This document shows positions 9,239 through 17,392 of a DNA stretch of 64,000 nucleotides, one piece after another. A model generated the notes under the pieces. The model was not told the DNA's origin, did not search any database, and saw only the letters and a program-made list of their open reading frames with translations. Numbering within the stretch: the stretch's first letter is position 1; each line of letters begins with the position of its first letter. This DNA is from CAIVPM01 sp964615145 (lineage in GTDB: Bacteria; Bacteroidota; Bacteroidia; Chitinophagales; Chitinophagaceae): positions 48,595-112,594 of the forward strand of contig CAZTOP010000002.1 in NCBI GenBank assembly GCA_964615145.1, given 5' to 3'. Both the position numbers and the translations under genes were made by a program.

Positions 9239-10639
9239 TTACCCAAAAAACATATAGCTCAATAATATTGCTGTAACTAGGGCCACCACATCAGCTAACA
9301 ACATTGCTTTAATCGAATATCGAATATTTTTAACAGAAACTGAACCATAGTACAATGCCACTATGTACAAAGTAGTATCACTACATCCTTGAATAATTCC
9401 TGACAATCTTGCAGCGAATGAGTTAGCACCATAGGTTTTAATAGTATCTATCATTAAACCTCTACTTCCTTGTCCACTTAATGGACGAACCATTGCAGTG
9501 GGCAAAGCATCTACAAATCTTGTATCACAACCTAATAAATGAAAAAAGTATTGCATTCCATTTAACACTACATCAAAAGTACCACTAATACGCAACATTG
9601 AAATTGCTACCAACATACCCACTATGTATGGAATAATTTTAATGGCAGTATTAAATCCATCTTTAGCACCATCGACAAAAGCATCAAAAACATCAATTTT
9701 TTTATACATTCCTCCTGCAACAATTAGACCTATGATGAGTAATAAGATTCCAGTACCTAAAGCACTACTAAAAATGCCCATTGCATCTTTGTTTAATCTA
9801 CTTACATAAATAACCAATAACGTTAGAACTCCAGCTATACTTAACACCCAAGCAAGAATAGCTGGCTGCATTAAATTAATTTTTTGTTTAAATGATACAA
9901 TTAACATGGCTGCTATTGTACCAACAAAAGTTGTAATTAAACAAGGAATAAAAATATCAGTTGGATCGCTAGCTCCCATTTTATTTCTAATAGCAATAAT
10001 ACTAACTGGTATTAGTGTTAAACCAGCAGCATGCAAACACAAAAACATAATTTGTGCATTACTTGCAGTATCTTTTTTTGGATTAATTTCCTGTAAACTT
10101 TGCATTGCTTTTAAACCAAATGGGGTTGCTGCACTATCAAGTCCTAATAAATTGGCGGCGTAATTCAACATCATAAAACCCATTGCAGGATGGTCTTTGG
10201 GAACATCTGGAAATAATTTTGTAAAAAAAGGAGCAATAATTTTTGATAATAATCTAATGCCTCCTGCTTTCTCTGCAATACTCATTATACCCATAAAAAA
10301 AGCAATAATTCCTATTAAACCAATACAAATATTCACAGCATCAGTGCAGGTTTCTAGTACACCATTTGCTTGTTGATTTTTGCAAACAATATATTTTGAA
10401 TCAGCTATTTTAAAGTACTTGTTATCTCCTAAATCAAATTCTTTATTTTTTTGTAATTCTAATGCAACCCTTGTTGGCAAAGCAATGCTATCAATTGGTT
10501 TTGTATATGACGTATCAGTTTTTTTACCAACCACCATTTGGCTAAATATTTTTTGGCTATCGCTGAAGAAAAAATATTTAAAACTTGCAACACTAATTGC
10601 AATTACAATAAAGGCACACCAAATTCTACTTAAAGCCAT
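9239..10639 (-). CDS. SpmA/SpmB-like fusion membrane protein (nucleoside-recognition Gate domains)
   Basis: A 466-residue multi-pass protein that fuses the equivalents of Bacillus spore maturation proteins A and B, a common arrangement in non-sporulating Bacteroidota. The first Gate-like half contains MLNYAANLLGLDSAATPFGL. The second half contains RPLSGQGSRGLM and QGCSDTTLYIVALYYGS. A roughly 80-residue polar insertion sits between the first helix (residues 5-25) and the first Gate domain. Substrate and role are not established in this phylum. Start is the ATG at 10639. Confidence 0.88.
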   Translation of the reverse strand: MALSRIWCAFIVIAISVASFKYFFFSDSQKIFSQMVVGKKTDTSYTKPIDSIALPTRVALELQKNKEFDLGDNKYFKIADSKYIVCKNQQANGVLETCTDAVNICIGLIGIIAFFMGIMSIAEKAGGIRLLSKIIAPFFTKLFPDVPKDHPAMGFMMLNYAANLLGLDSAATPFGLKAMQSLQEINPKKDTASNAQIMFLCLHAAGLTLIPVSIIAIRNKMGASDPTDIFIPCLITTFVGTIAAMLIVSFKQKINLMQPAILAWVLSIAGVLTLLVIYVSRLNKDAMGIFSSALGTGILLLIIGLIVAGGMYKKIDVFDAFVDGAKDGFNTAIKIIPYIVGMLVAISMLRISGTFDVVLNGMQYFFHLLGCDTRFVDALPTAMVRPLSGQGSRGLMIDTIKTYGANSFAARLSGIIQGCSDTTLYIVALYYGSVSVKNIRYSIKAMLLADVVALVTAILLSYMFFG

Positions 10640-10711
10640 TTTTCTTTTTTAGTTTTAAAGAATAATATTGATAGCAAAGATGCAAATAACTAAATTACAA
10701 AAAGAATTGCA

Positions 10712-10747
10712 ACAAAAAAGTCAGCAAATCATTTGATTTACTGACTT
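10712..10747 (-). terminator. Intrinsic terminator of the barrel gene
   Basis: Two 14-nt arms at 10718-10731 and 10734-10747 pair with one mismatch. Read on the minus strand the stem is followed by six Ts. It ends transcription of the outer-membrane protein gene that stops at 10774, just upstream of the SpmAB-like gene. Confidence 0.85.
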
Positions 10748-10773
10748 AATATTAAAATAATAATTAAAACAAT

Positions 10774-11346
10774 TTAAAACCTAAAACCAACTCCAGCCTG
10801 TATTTGCTGGCTTTTCCAAGTATCACTGTTGCTAATATCATTTACATTATTTAGACCAATGTTATATCTGGCATAAAATCTTAAATATTTAAATCCTAAT
10901 TGTACACCCCCTACCATTGCAAAGTCACCATTCTTGAAGGCATCCTTACTGTTACCTAGTAAAGTATTGTCATTATTTAATAAAATGCTATATTGAGGTC
11001 CAAGATTTAGTACAAGAATTTTACCTATTTTATACCTAAGCAATAATGGTATGTTTATATAATTTAATTCGTAGTTTGAATTTGTGGCTGTTAAAATTCC
11101 CCCTGCAGCCACAGTAGTACCTTTTGATTGAGAAAATAAAAATTCGGGTTGAATGCCAATTTTCTTGTTAATTGCAATTTCCATAAATGCTCCAGCTTGA
11201 TAGCTTAAGTTAAATTCATCTTTGAAAGATGTGCCTGTAATTTTTGTAAAATTTGCACCAGCCTTTAATCCAAAACTAAAATCTTGGGACATTGCAGTTT
11301 TTGTTGCTATTATAAAAACAGCAAGTGTAATAATTGTTCTTTTCAT
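10774..11346 (-). CDS. Outer-membrane beta-barrel protein (porin/PorT-like family)
   Basis: A 190-residue secreted protein when started at the ATG at 11346, which puts the signal peptide MKRTIITLAVFIIATKTAMS at the very N-terminus; an upstream in-frame start at 11370 would add eight charged residues and is less likely. The mature part has alternating amphipathic strands (FSFGLKAGANFTKI, IGIQPEFLFSQSKG, YINIPLLLRYKIG, GGVQLGFKYLRFYARYNIGL) and ends in aromatic phenylalanine, as expected for the outer membrane protein beta-barrel domain. Specific function unknown. Confidence 0.85.
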   Translation of the reverse strand: MKRTIITLAVFIIATKTAMSQDFSFGLKAGANFTKITGTSFKDEFNLSYQAGAFMEIAINKKIGIQPEFLFSQSKGTTVAAGGILTATNSNYELNYINIPLLLRYKIGKILVLNLGPQYSILLNNDNTLLGNSKDAFKNGDFAMVGGVQLGFKYLRFYARYNIGLNNVNDISNSDTWKSQQIQAGVGFRF

Positions 11347-11481
11347 AATATTTCGTTTTTTTAATGACATAAAAAAATTGTGCCAATTTAATTTTTTTGG
11401 AAAATTTTTGTTTCAAGCATAGCCAGAAGAAGAACTAACTAGCACACATTATATACTAATATTGCAAAACAAAAGTTTTTA

Positions 11482-13005
11482 ATGAAATATCATTTTACAA
11501 AAAAAATTGTACTGACTACGTTATTTTTTTATTTTACTAGTAATATCCTTAATGCACAACCTCCATTTATTAAAGATAGTATTGACAGTTATGTGCAGCA
11601 AGGCATGAATGATTGGGATATCCCTGGACTTGCAATAACCATAGTAAAAGATGGACAAATAGTGCTGATGAAAGGCTATGGTGTTAAAAACAAAAACACT
11701 CAAGAACCTGTAGATGAAAATACTTTATTCATCATTGCCAGTAATAGCAAACTATTTACAGGTACAGCTTTGGCTCAATTAGATTACAACAAAAAACTAT
11801 CCTTAAACGATAAAATAACTAAGTACTTTCCTGATTTTAAACTTTATGATTCCACTACAACCAAACTTGTTACCATTAAAGATATGCTTGGACATCATTT
11901 AGGCACAAAAACTTTTCAAGGCGATTTTACTTTTTGGAACAGTGCATTAAGCAGGAATGAAGTAATGAAAAAAATGCGTTACCTAAAACCAAGTAATGAT
12001 TTCAGAACAACTTATGGGTATTGTAATAGTTGTTTTTTAACTGCCGGAGAAGTTATTCCTAAAGTTACTGGCAAGCCCTGGGAAGTTTATATTTATGATA
12101 GCATAGTACTGCCATTGGAAATGAAACGTACACAAACTCTTACTTATGGAATGGAGCAAATGCAAAATATTGCTTATCCATACACCAATTCATTTGTGGG
12201 GCATCTTACTCAAATTCCATTTGACAAAATAGATAATATGGCACCAGCTACAAGTATGGTTAGTTGTGTAAACGACTTAAGCCATTGGCTTTTGATGCAA
12301 TTAGATAGTGGAAGATATAATAATAAGCAAATACTTCCTTGGCAAGTAATTGCAAAAACTAGAGATATGATTACACCAATTTCGAGTAGAAAAAAAGGAA
12401 CAACACATTTTTCTGGTTATGGCTTAGGCGTTTTTATGAGCGATTATCAAGGCAAACAAATTTTTAATCATACTGGAGGAGCTGATGGATTTGTTACAAA
12501 TACTTGTTTTGTTCCAGAATTAAATCTTGGTATCAGCATCTTAACAAACAATGACAACCAGAATTTTTTTGAACTATTAAGATTGCAAATTTTAGATGCA
12601 TACTTGAATGTTCCTTTTACAAACAGAAGTAAACAATTACTAAAAAATCATATCAAGGATAATCAAGAACAACAAGATGAAATTAATGCTTGGAAAAAAA
12701 GAATTGTAAATAATAAGCCAACATTTCCATTGAATAAATATACTGGAACTTATGAAAATGAACTTTATGGAACTATTGATATTATTGAAGAAAATGATAT
12801 TTTAAGAATAAAATTTAATAGCCATAGAAACCTTACTGCAACATTAAAATATATGGATAATGATGAATGGATGATAACATACAATCCAATGATGTATGGA
12901 ATTTTTTCGACCAAATTTAAAATTGAAAATAACAGCGTAAAAAGTCTTGACATTAAAGTAAGTGACTTTATTGAATACGACCCATACACTTTTATTAAGA
13001 AGTAA
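11482..13005 (+). CDS. Secreted serine hydrolase, class C beta-lactamase fold with DUF3471-like tail
   Basis: A 507-residue exported protein of the beta-lactamase/penicillin-binding superfamily. A signal peptide ends near residue 25 (NILNAQ). The catalytic SxxK is S87-N-S-K90, YCN follows at about 180, and the third motif HTGG lies within FNHTGGADGF. The last about 100 residues (NKYTGTYENELYGTIDI) form a small beta-domain like DUF3471. Such proteins act as esterases or D-amino-acid peptidases as often as beta-lactamases, so resistance should not be assumed. It ends one base from the convergent rluF gene. Confidence 0.88.
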   Translation: MKYHFTKKIVLTTLFFYFTSNILNAQPPFIKDSIDSYVQQGMNDWDIPGLAITIVKDGQIVLMKGYGVKNKNTQEPVDENTLFIIASNSKLFTGTALAQLDYNKKLSLNDKITKYFPDFKLYDSTTTKLVTIKDMLGHHLGTKTFQGDFTFWNSALSRNEVMKKMRYLKPSNDFRTTYGYCNSCFLTAGEVIPKVTGKPWEVYIYDSIVLPLEMKRTQTLTYGMEQMQNIAYPYTNSFVGHLTQIPFDKIDNMAPATSMVSCVNDLSHWLLMQLDSGRYNNKQILPWQVIAKTRDMITPISSRKKGTTHFSGYGLGVFMSDYQGKQIFNHTGGADGFVTNTCFVPELNLGISILTNNDNQNFFELLRLQILDAYLNVPFTNRSKQLLKNHIKDNQEQQDEINAWKKRIVNNKPTFPLNKYTGTYENELYGTIDIIEENDILRIKFNSHRNLTATLKYMDNDEWMITYNPMMYGIFSTKFKIENNSVKSLDIKVSDFIEYDPYTFIKK

Positions 13006-13006
13006 A

Positions 13007-13747
13007 TTATTGATGTGTCTTGCTTGAGTCCTTAACCATTTCCATAATTTCTGACATTTCAATTGGATTCAAATATCTCCATTTACCAACTGGAATATCA
13101 AGCTTGATGTTCATAATTCTGATGCGTTGTAAATTCAAAACTGTATAACCAAACTTATCACACATTTTTCTTATTTGTCTGTTCATTCCTTGTGTTAGAA
13201 TAATTTTAAAGGTGTTAGTACTTATTTTTTTTACAAAACAAGGATTGGTTAAACCATCTTTAATTCTTACTCCATTAGACATACCCTTAACAAAAAAATC
13301 ATTAATGGGCTTATCAACTTTAACAATATATTCTTTTTCGTGATTGTTGCCTGCTCGTAAAATTTTGTTTACAATATCACCATCATTGGTTAAAAAAATT
13401 AATCCTTCAGAATCTTTATCTAATCTGCCAATTGGGAATATTCTTTTTTTATGACCGATATATGAAATAATGTTGCCCTTTATTTTTTCTTCTGTTGTGG
13501 TGGTTATTCCAACTGGTTTATTAAAAGCTATGTAAATTAAATCTTCTCTTTTTTTAAGTTCTTCTTCAGTGGTAATGAGGCTTCCATCCACTTCTACTGC
13601 ATCGCCAAAACTGTATCTATTACCAAGTTTAGCAGTTTTATTATTTAACAAAACTCTTCCTTCAGTAATTAATTTATCAGCTTCTCTTCTTGAGCAATAG
13701 CCAGTATCACTAATAAACTTATTTAAACTAATTGACTCTGTATGCAC
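13007..13747 (-). CDS. rluF: 23S rRNA pseudouridine synthase (RluF-like)
   Basis: It converts a uridine of 23S rRNA, U2604 in the E. coli enzyme, to pseudouridine. The 246-residue protein has an N-terminal S4 RNA-binding domain (SLNKFISDTGYCSRREADKL), FNKPVGITTT at about 75-84, the catalytic aspartate D110 in GRLDKDSEGL, and the C-terminal GMNRQIRKMCDKFGY. The start is a GTG at 13747: an in-frame stop lies just upstream and no ATG precedes the S4 domain. It is the last gene of an apparent three-gene unit after aroC and the DUF952 gene, spaced 17 nt from the latter. Confidence 0.9.
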   Translation of the reverse strand: MHTESISLNKFISDTGYCSRREADKLITEGRVLLNNKTAKLGNRYSFGDAVEVDGSLITTEEELKKREDLIYIAFNKPVGITTTTEEKIKGNIISYIGHKKRIFPIGRLDKDSEGLIFLTNDGDIVNKILRAGNNHEKEYIVKVDKPINDFFVKGMSNGVRIKDGLTNPCFVKKISTNTFKIILTQGMNRQIRKMCDKFGYTVLNLQRIRIMNIKLDIPVGKWRYLNPIEMSEIMEMVKDSSKTHQ

Positions 13748-13764
13748 AATAAAAAATTATAAAA

Positions 13765-14067
13765 TTAATTTAATACAATTACATCAACTACTGCATCAAT
13801 GTTAATAGAACCATAAATATGAGGAAATTCTTGATTAACCGAAGGAGCCAATTCGTAAACAAGTTTGTGGTTAAGTTTTGATACATCTATAACTAGTTTT
13901 ACCAACCCGGTGAATCCCTTGTAATAACGTTCTAAAACACCATCAACTTGCTCTGCTTTACTACAATGAATAAAACCTTCAATGGGCAAAGATGCTGCCA
14001 CGTAAAAACCATCTTTTTTTGCTAATTCCCATTCTTTACTTGTTGTAATATGATATATATTTTCCAT
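13765..14067 (-). CDS. DUF952 family protein
   Basis: A 100-residue protein matching the DUF952 family: it opens IYHITTSKEWELAKKDG, has GFIHCSKAEQV with the conserved His, and ends with FPHIYGSINIDAVVDV. Related proteins have a fold reminiscent of ADP-ribosyltransferases but no established activity. It sits between aroC (9 nt upstream) and rluF (17 nt downstream), so it is probably translated from the same message. Confidence 0.85.
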   Translation of the reverse strand: MENIYHITTSKEWELAKKDGFYVAASLPIEGFIHCSKAEQVDGVLERYYKGFTGLVKLVIDVSKLNHKLVYELAPSVNQEFPHIYGSINIDAVVDVIVLN

Positions 14068-14076
14068 ACAATATGT

Positions 14077-15072
14077 TTATTTTATTATTCTAGAAATTCT
14101 TTGTTCAAGCATCATTAAATCTGTCAAAACTATTGCTGTTACTGCTTCTACAACAACTGGAACACGCAACGCAATACACAAATCGTGACGACCTTTTACA
14201 CTAAATTCTTCCATTTCATTTGTTGCAATGTTAAATGATTGTTGTGTTTGTGGTGTTGATGATGTTGGCTTTACAGCTACTCTAAATACCAATTCATTAC
14301 CATTAGTTAATCCACCAACAATACCACCTGCATAATTTGTTTTTGTTGCTCCATTTGCATTAACTATTGCATCATTATTTTCACTTCCAAACATTTTTGA
14401 TGCAGCAAAACCACTTCCAAATTCAATACCTTTTATGGCAGGAATTGAGAAAATTATATGACTAATTAAGCTTTCAACACTATTAAAAAAAGGCTCTCCT
14501 AAACCTATTGGCAATCCATTAGTTTTACATTCAATAATACCACCAACTGAATCCTTGGCATCTATTGCTTTTTGAATACCTTTTTCAATATCAGACTCTC
14601 CTCCTACTTCAATTAAAGTTGCACTAATAGAAATATTTTCTAATAGTTTTTTAGCAATTACTCCAGCAGCAACTAAACACAAAGTTAGTCTTCCACTAAA
14701 GTGTCCACTACCTCTGTAATCTTCAAATCCACCAAACTTTTTTGTAGCTACAAAATCTGCATGTCCTGGTCTTGGAATATCTCTTTGTTTCTCATAATCT
14801 GTACTTCTTGTATTATTATTTTCAAAGATGATAGTCAGCGGAGCACCTGTAGTTTTGCCGTTAAAAATTCCAGATTTAAAGATGGGTAAATCGTCTTCTT
14901 TGCGTGGTGTTGTTGCTTTTTGCAAACCTCCTTTTCTTCGTTCTATATCTATCAAAAAATCATCAACGCACAAAGGCAATCCTGCAGGAATACCATCAAT
15001 TAAAATACCAACACATTCACCGTGCGATTCTCCAAAAATATCTATTTTAAAAAGTGTTCCAAATGTGTTCAT
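14077..15072 (-). CDS. aroC: Chorismate synthase
   Basis: It makes chorismate from 5-enolpyruvylshikimate-3-phosphate with reduced FMN, the last shikimate step. The 331-residue protein has GESHG at 14-18 with the catalytic His17, GSGHFSGR at 121-128 and the C-terminal RHDLCIALRVPVVVEA. It is at the short end for the family but all three signature regions are intact. It is first in the aroC-DUF952-rluF unit. Confidence 0.97.
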   Translation of the reverse strand: MNTFGTLFKIDIFGESHGECVGILIDGIPAGLPLCVDDFLIDIERRKGGLQKATTPRKEDDLPIFKSGIFNGKTTGAPLTIIFENNNTRSTDYEKQRDIPRPGHADFVATKKFGGFEDYRGSGHFSGRLTLCLVAAGVIAKKLLENISISATLIEVGGESDIEKGIQKAIDAKDSVGGIIECKTNGLPIGLGEPFFNSVESLISHIIFSIPAIKGIEFGSGFAASKMFGSENNDAIVNANGATKTNYAGGIVGGLTNGNELVFRVAVKPTSSTPQTQQSFNIATNEMEEFSVKGRHDLCIALRVPVVVEAVTAIVLTDLMMLEQRISRIIK

Positions 15073-15091
15073 CTTATCTGCGTGAATTGTT

Positions 15092-15149
15092 TTCGTTAGT
15101 GATTTCTTCGTGAGTTTATTTCGTAAGTAGTGGTAAGTAATTCGTTAGT
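15092..15149. repeat. Four degenerate copies of TTCGTNAGT
   Basis: The intergenic stretch upstream of aroC holds TTCGTTAGT at 15092, TTCGTGAGT at 15107, TTCGTAAGT at 15120 and TTCGTTAGT at 15141. Spacings are 15, 13 and 21 nt. It resembles decayed short-repeat DNA and not a promoter. Confidence 0.5.
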
Positions 15150-15164
15150 TTTAAATCTTGAATA

Positions 15165-15192
15165 ACTCCCAATTCCTAATTCCTAATCCTCA
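15165..15192. repeat. Heptamer repeat overlapping the flippase stop codon
   Basis: Four consecutive 7-mers, ACTCCCA, ATTCCTA, ATTCCTA and ATCCTCA, run from 15165 to 15192. The flippase stop codon (15176-15178) and its last four codons lie inside the repeat, so the C-terminal Arg-Ile-Arg-Asn is repeat-derived. Confidence 0.6.
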
Positions 15193-16672
15193 AAGCCCAT
15201 CTATTCCATAATTGTTGAGCATCTGGTGTTAAATTTAATGCAAATATTCCAGCAATCATAGATAATGAAAAAACCACTGCTCTAGCTATGATACCAATAA
15301 ATCCAGTTAAATTAATACATAAGTAATAAGCAACAAAATAGCATACTACAGCCAATATTATGGCAAGAATATTTTTATAATTAAAAGGCTGCATATTAAA
15401 TTTTTGGCGTAAGTATTCAAAGCGAATTACATTGTAAATGGTAATAGAAATAATATCGGAATAAGCCGAACCTATTAATCCAAACTTTCCAATAAAATAT
15501 AACGTTGTTGGTATTCTTACTGCTAATAAAATCATTCCAGTTATAAACTCAAACTTCCAAAAAGTAGAAGTGCCAATGATTAAATTATTGATGCCTGTTG
15601 ATGACTCTATTGTACGTGCCACACAAAAAAAGAACATAGCATTCATACCCATTTTCCAGGTTGGATTTATTTGTAGTGCATCAATTAATGGTACAGAATT
15701 TAACCAAATATTTCCAAATAAAAACAAAGCCATTAAAGATAAATTGATGCAACTTCTTCCATAAATTCTATCTATTTCCTTCATATTTTTATCTTTCCAG
15801 GCCTGTGTTAAAATCCCAATACTGCCACCCATCATTGCTTTACAAGGTATATATACTAAACTTGCTCCATATTGTGCAATAGTAAAATCTCCAACAGTAG
15901 CTTGCCCCTTTTTTGCACCTAAAGTAAATGCGTCAATTACCTGAGTAAGTGTCATTATAATAAAGCCACTGTAAATAAGCATTTGCATAGAAAGCATCTT
16001 TTTCCAAAACTTTTTTGTAACCCTACTTATTCCAAAATAAAAATGAACCTCGCCTTTCTTTCTTAAATAAAAAAACAAGATTAGAAACAAGACAAAAAAT
16101 TGCAAACAATAGAATAAAATAAAACTGTCGAAAGTGGTGATAAGGTATTTATTCAGGAATAACAGTATTAACAAAACTGTTATAAACCTTAGTGCTGTTT
16201 CTTTTAAAAAATTACTGATAACAGATTTATGTTTTACATAAGCCAATGTTTCAAATACAGTAAACAACAACATTCCAAAAGCGAAAACAAATAAATATGG
16301 GTAATACTTAACAACTAAAGGAGAGTTAGTTTCGTATTTTTTAATTACAATAGGTTTTATAAAATAGCCAACAACACAGAAAATAGTAAAGCCAATAATG
16401 GCACCAATAAAAATAATAGTTAAAAGTTCGTTTTTTTTCTTGGGTAAATTATCGTTGTAGTAAGGATAAAATTTGTACAACACAGGAGTTAATCCTAATG
16501 TTGAAAACGCTATTGCTAAGCTAGAAAAATCAATAATAGTTTTGGTTAAGCCTACTTGATCTTTTTCTAATGCACCAAATTTGGTGTAAAGCAAAACTGT
16601 TAATCCACCAAACACAAAACCTAGTATCATAAAAATGCTAGAAAGAAGTGTTTGTTTTCGTAATGTTTGCAT
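15176..16672 (-). CDS. Polysaccharide/lipid-linked oligosaccharide flippase (MATE/Wzx type)
   Basis: A 498-residue membrane protein with about 12-14 hydrophobic helices, typical of the MOP flippase superfamily that turns lipid-linked sugars across the inner membrane. It opens RKQTLLSSIFMILGFVFGGL and contains the KFGALEKDQVGL and STLGLTPVLYKFYPYY segments seen in Bacteroidota members. No glycosyltransferase is directly adjacent, so the substrate is unknown. The last codons fall in a heptamer repeat. Confidence 0.85.
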   Translation of the reverse strand: MQTLRKQTLLSSIFMILGFVFGGLTVLLYTKFGALEKDQVGLTKTIIDFSSLAIAFSTLGLTPVLYKFYPYYNDNLPKKKNELLTIIFIGAIIGFTIFCVVGYFIKPIVIKKYETNSPLVVKYYPYLFVFAFGMLLFTVFETLAYVKHKSVISNFLKETALRFITVLLILLFLNKYLITTFDSFILFYCLQFFVLFLILFFYLRKKGEVHFYFGISRVTKKFWKKMLSMQMLIYSGFIIMTLTQVIDAFTLGAKKGQATVGDFTIAQYGASLVYIPCKAMMGGSIGILTQAWKDKNMKEIDRIYGRSCINLSLMALFLFGNIWLNSVPLIDALQINPTWKMGMNAMFFFCVARTIESSTGINNLIIGTSTFWKFEFITGMILLAVRIPTTLYFIGKFGLIGSAYSDIISITIYNVIRFEYLRQKFNMQPFNYKNILAIILAVVCYFVAYYLCINLTGFIGIIARAVVFSLSMIAGIFALNLTPDAQQLWNRWALRIRN

Positions 16673-16714
16673 TGATACTAAAATTTTGGCGAATATAATA
16701 AGCTCCTACTCAAA

Positions 16715-17392
16715 TTAATTTTTATATGGAATATTATTAAAACAAACAATTTGAAACTGACTTCTATTACCACTTTCAAGCATTTGAGTCATTGTTCCAA
16801 GTTCAAATTTCAAATTGCTTGTAACCATATATCCTAATGCTGTGTAAAATCTATTTCTATCGAAGGTTGGCTTTTTTGTGTTTAAAAATATTTCGTTATA
16901 AATGGATGCATACAATGTATTTTTTTCCATTATAGCTTTATTTAAAGGGATATTTAACGATAGAAAATATCGAAATCGAAGGTTGATATCATCGTTCATA
17001 AAACGCTCTTCTAATCTATATCTATGCAAAATATTGATCCCTTTAAAACTTTGTTTAGTGATGAATTGCTGGTAAATTCTGTGTTCATTTGTTTCAACTA
17101 TATCACTTGTGTTTGCTAAGTATTTATTAGATTTAATATATGCATAACCCAACAAAATATTGTTATTATTTTCAGATAAATTATAACCAATTCCTGTTCT
17201 TAACAACAACTGTTCTAAATCACCTATAGTATTAAAATTTCTATATTGTACTTCGTGATGCCAATTCCATTTTTTATTGATGGCTTTATTACCAAAATAT
17301 ATCATCCAATTACCATAGTCAGTTTTTTGTGCTATTGCATTTGAACACAATGAGAATAAACCCAGAATTATTTTAATACTATTTATTTTCAT
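16715..17392 (-). CDS. DUF2490 outer-membrane barrel-like protein
   Basis: A 225-residue exported protein of the DUF2490 family, starting at the ATG at 17392 (an in-frame TTG at 17398 is the alternative). A signal peptide precedes AQKTDYGNWMIYFGNKAINK. Repeated amphipathic strands such as WNWHHEVQYRNFN, LLRTGIGYNLS and HRIYQQFITKQSF fit an outer-membrane barrel. Its start overlaps the 3' end of the M1 peptidase gene by 14 nt, indicating translational coupling. Confidence 0.82.
   Translation of the reverse strand: MKINSIKIILGLFSLCSNAIAQKTDYGNWMIYFGNKAINKKWNWHHEVQYRNFNTIGDLEQLLLRTGIGYNLSENNNNILLGYAYIKSNKYLANTSDIVETNEHRIYQQFITKQSFKGINILHRYRLEERFMNDDINLRFRYFLSLNIPLNKAIMEKNTLYASIYNEIFLNTKKPTFDRNRFYTALGYMVTSNLKFELGTMTQMLESGNRSQFQIVCFNNIPYKN

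Noticed and set aside
11482..13005. Antibiotic resistance gene (beta-lactamase)
   Set aside because: The SxxK and HTGG motifs place it in the superfamily, but the tail domain and overall sequence are like esterase or peptidase members; resistance cannot be inferred.
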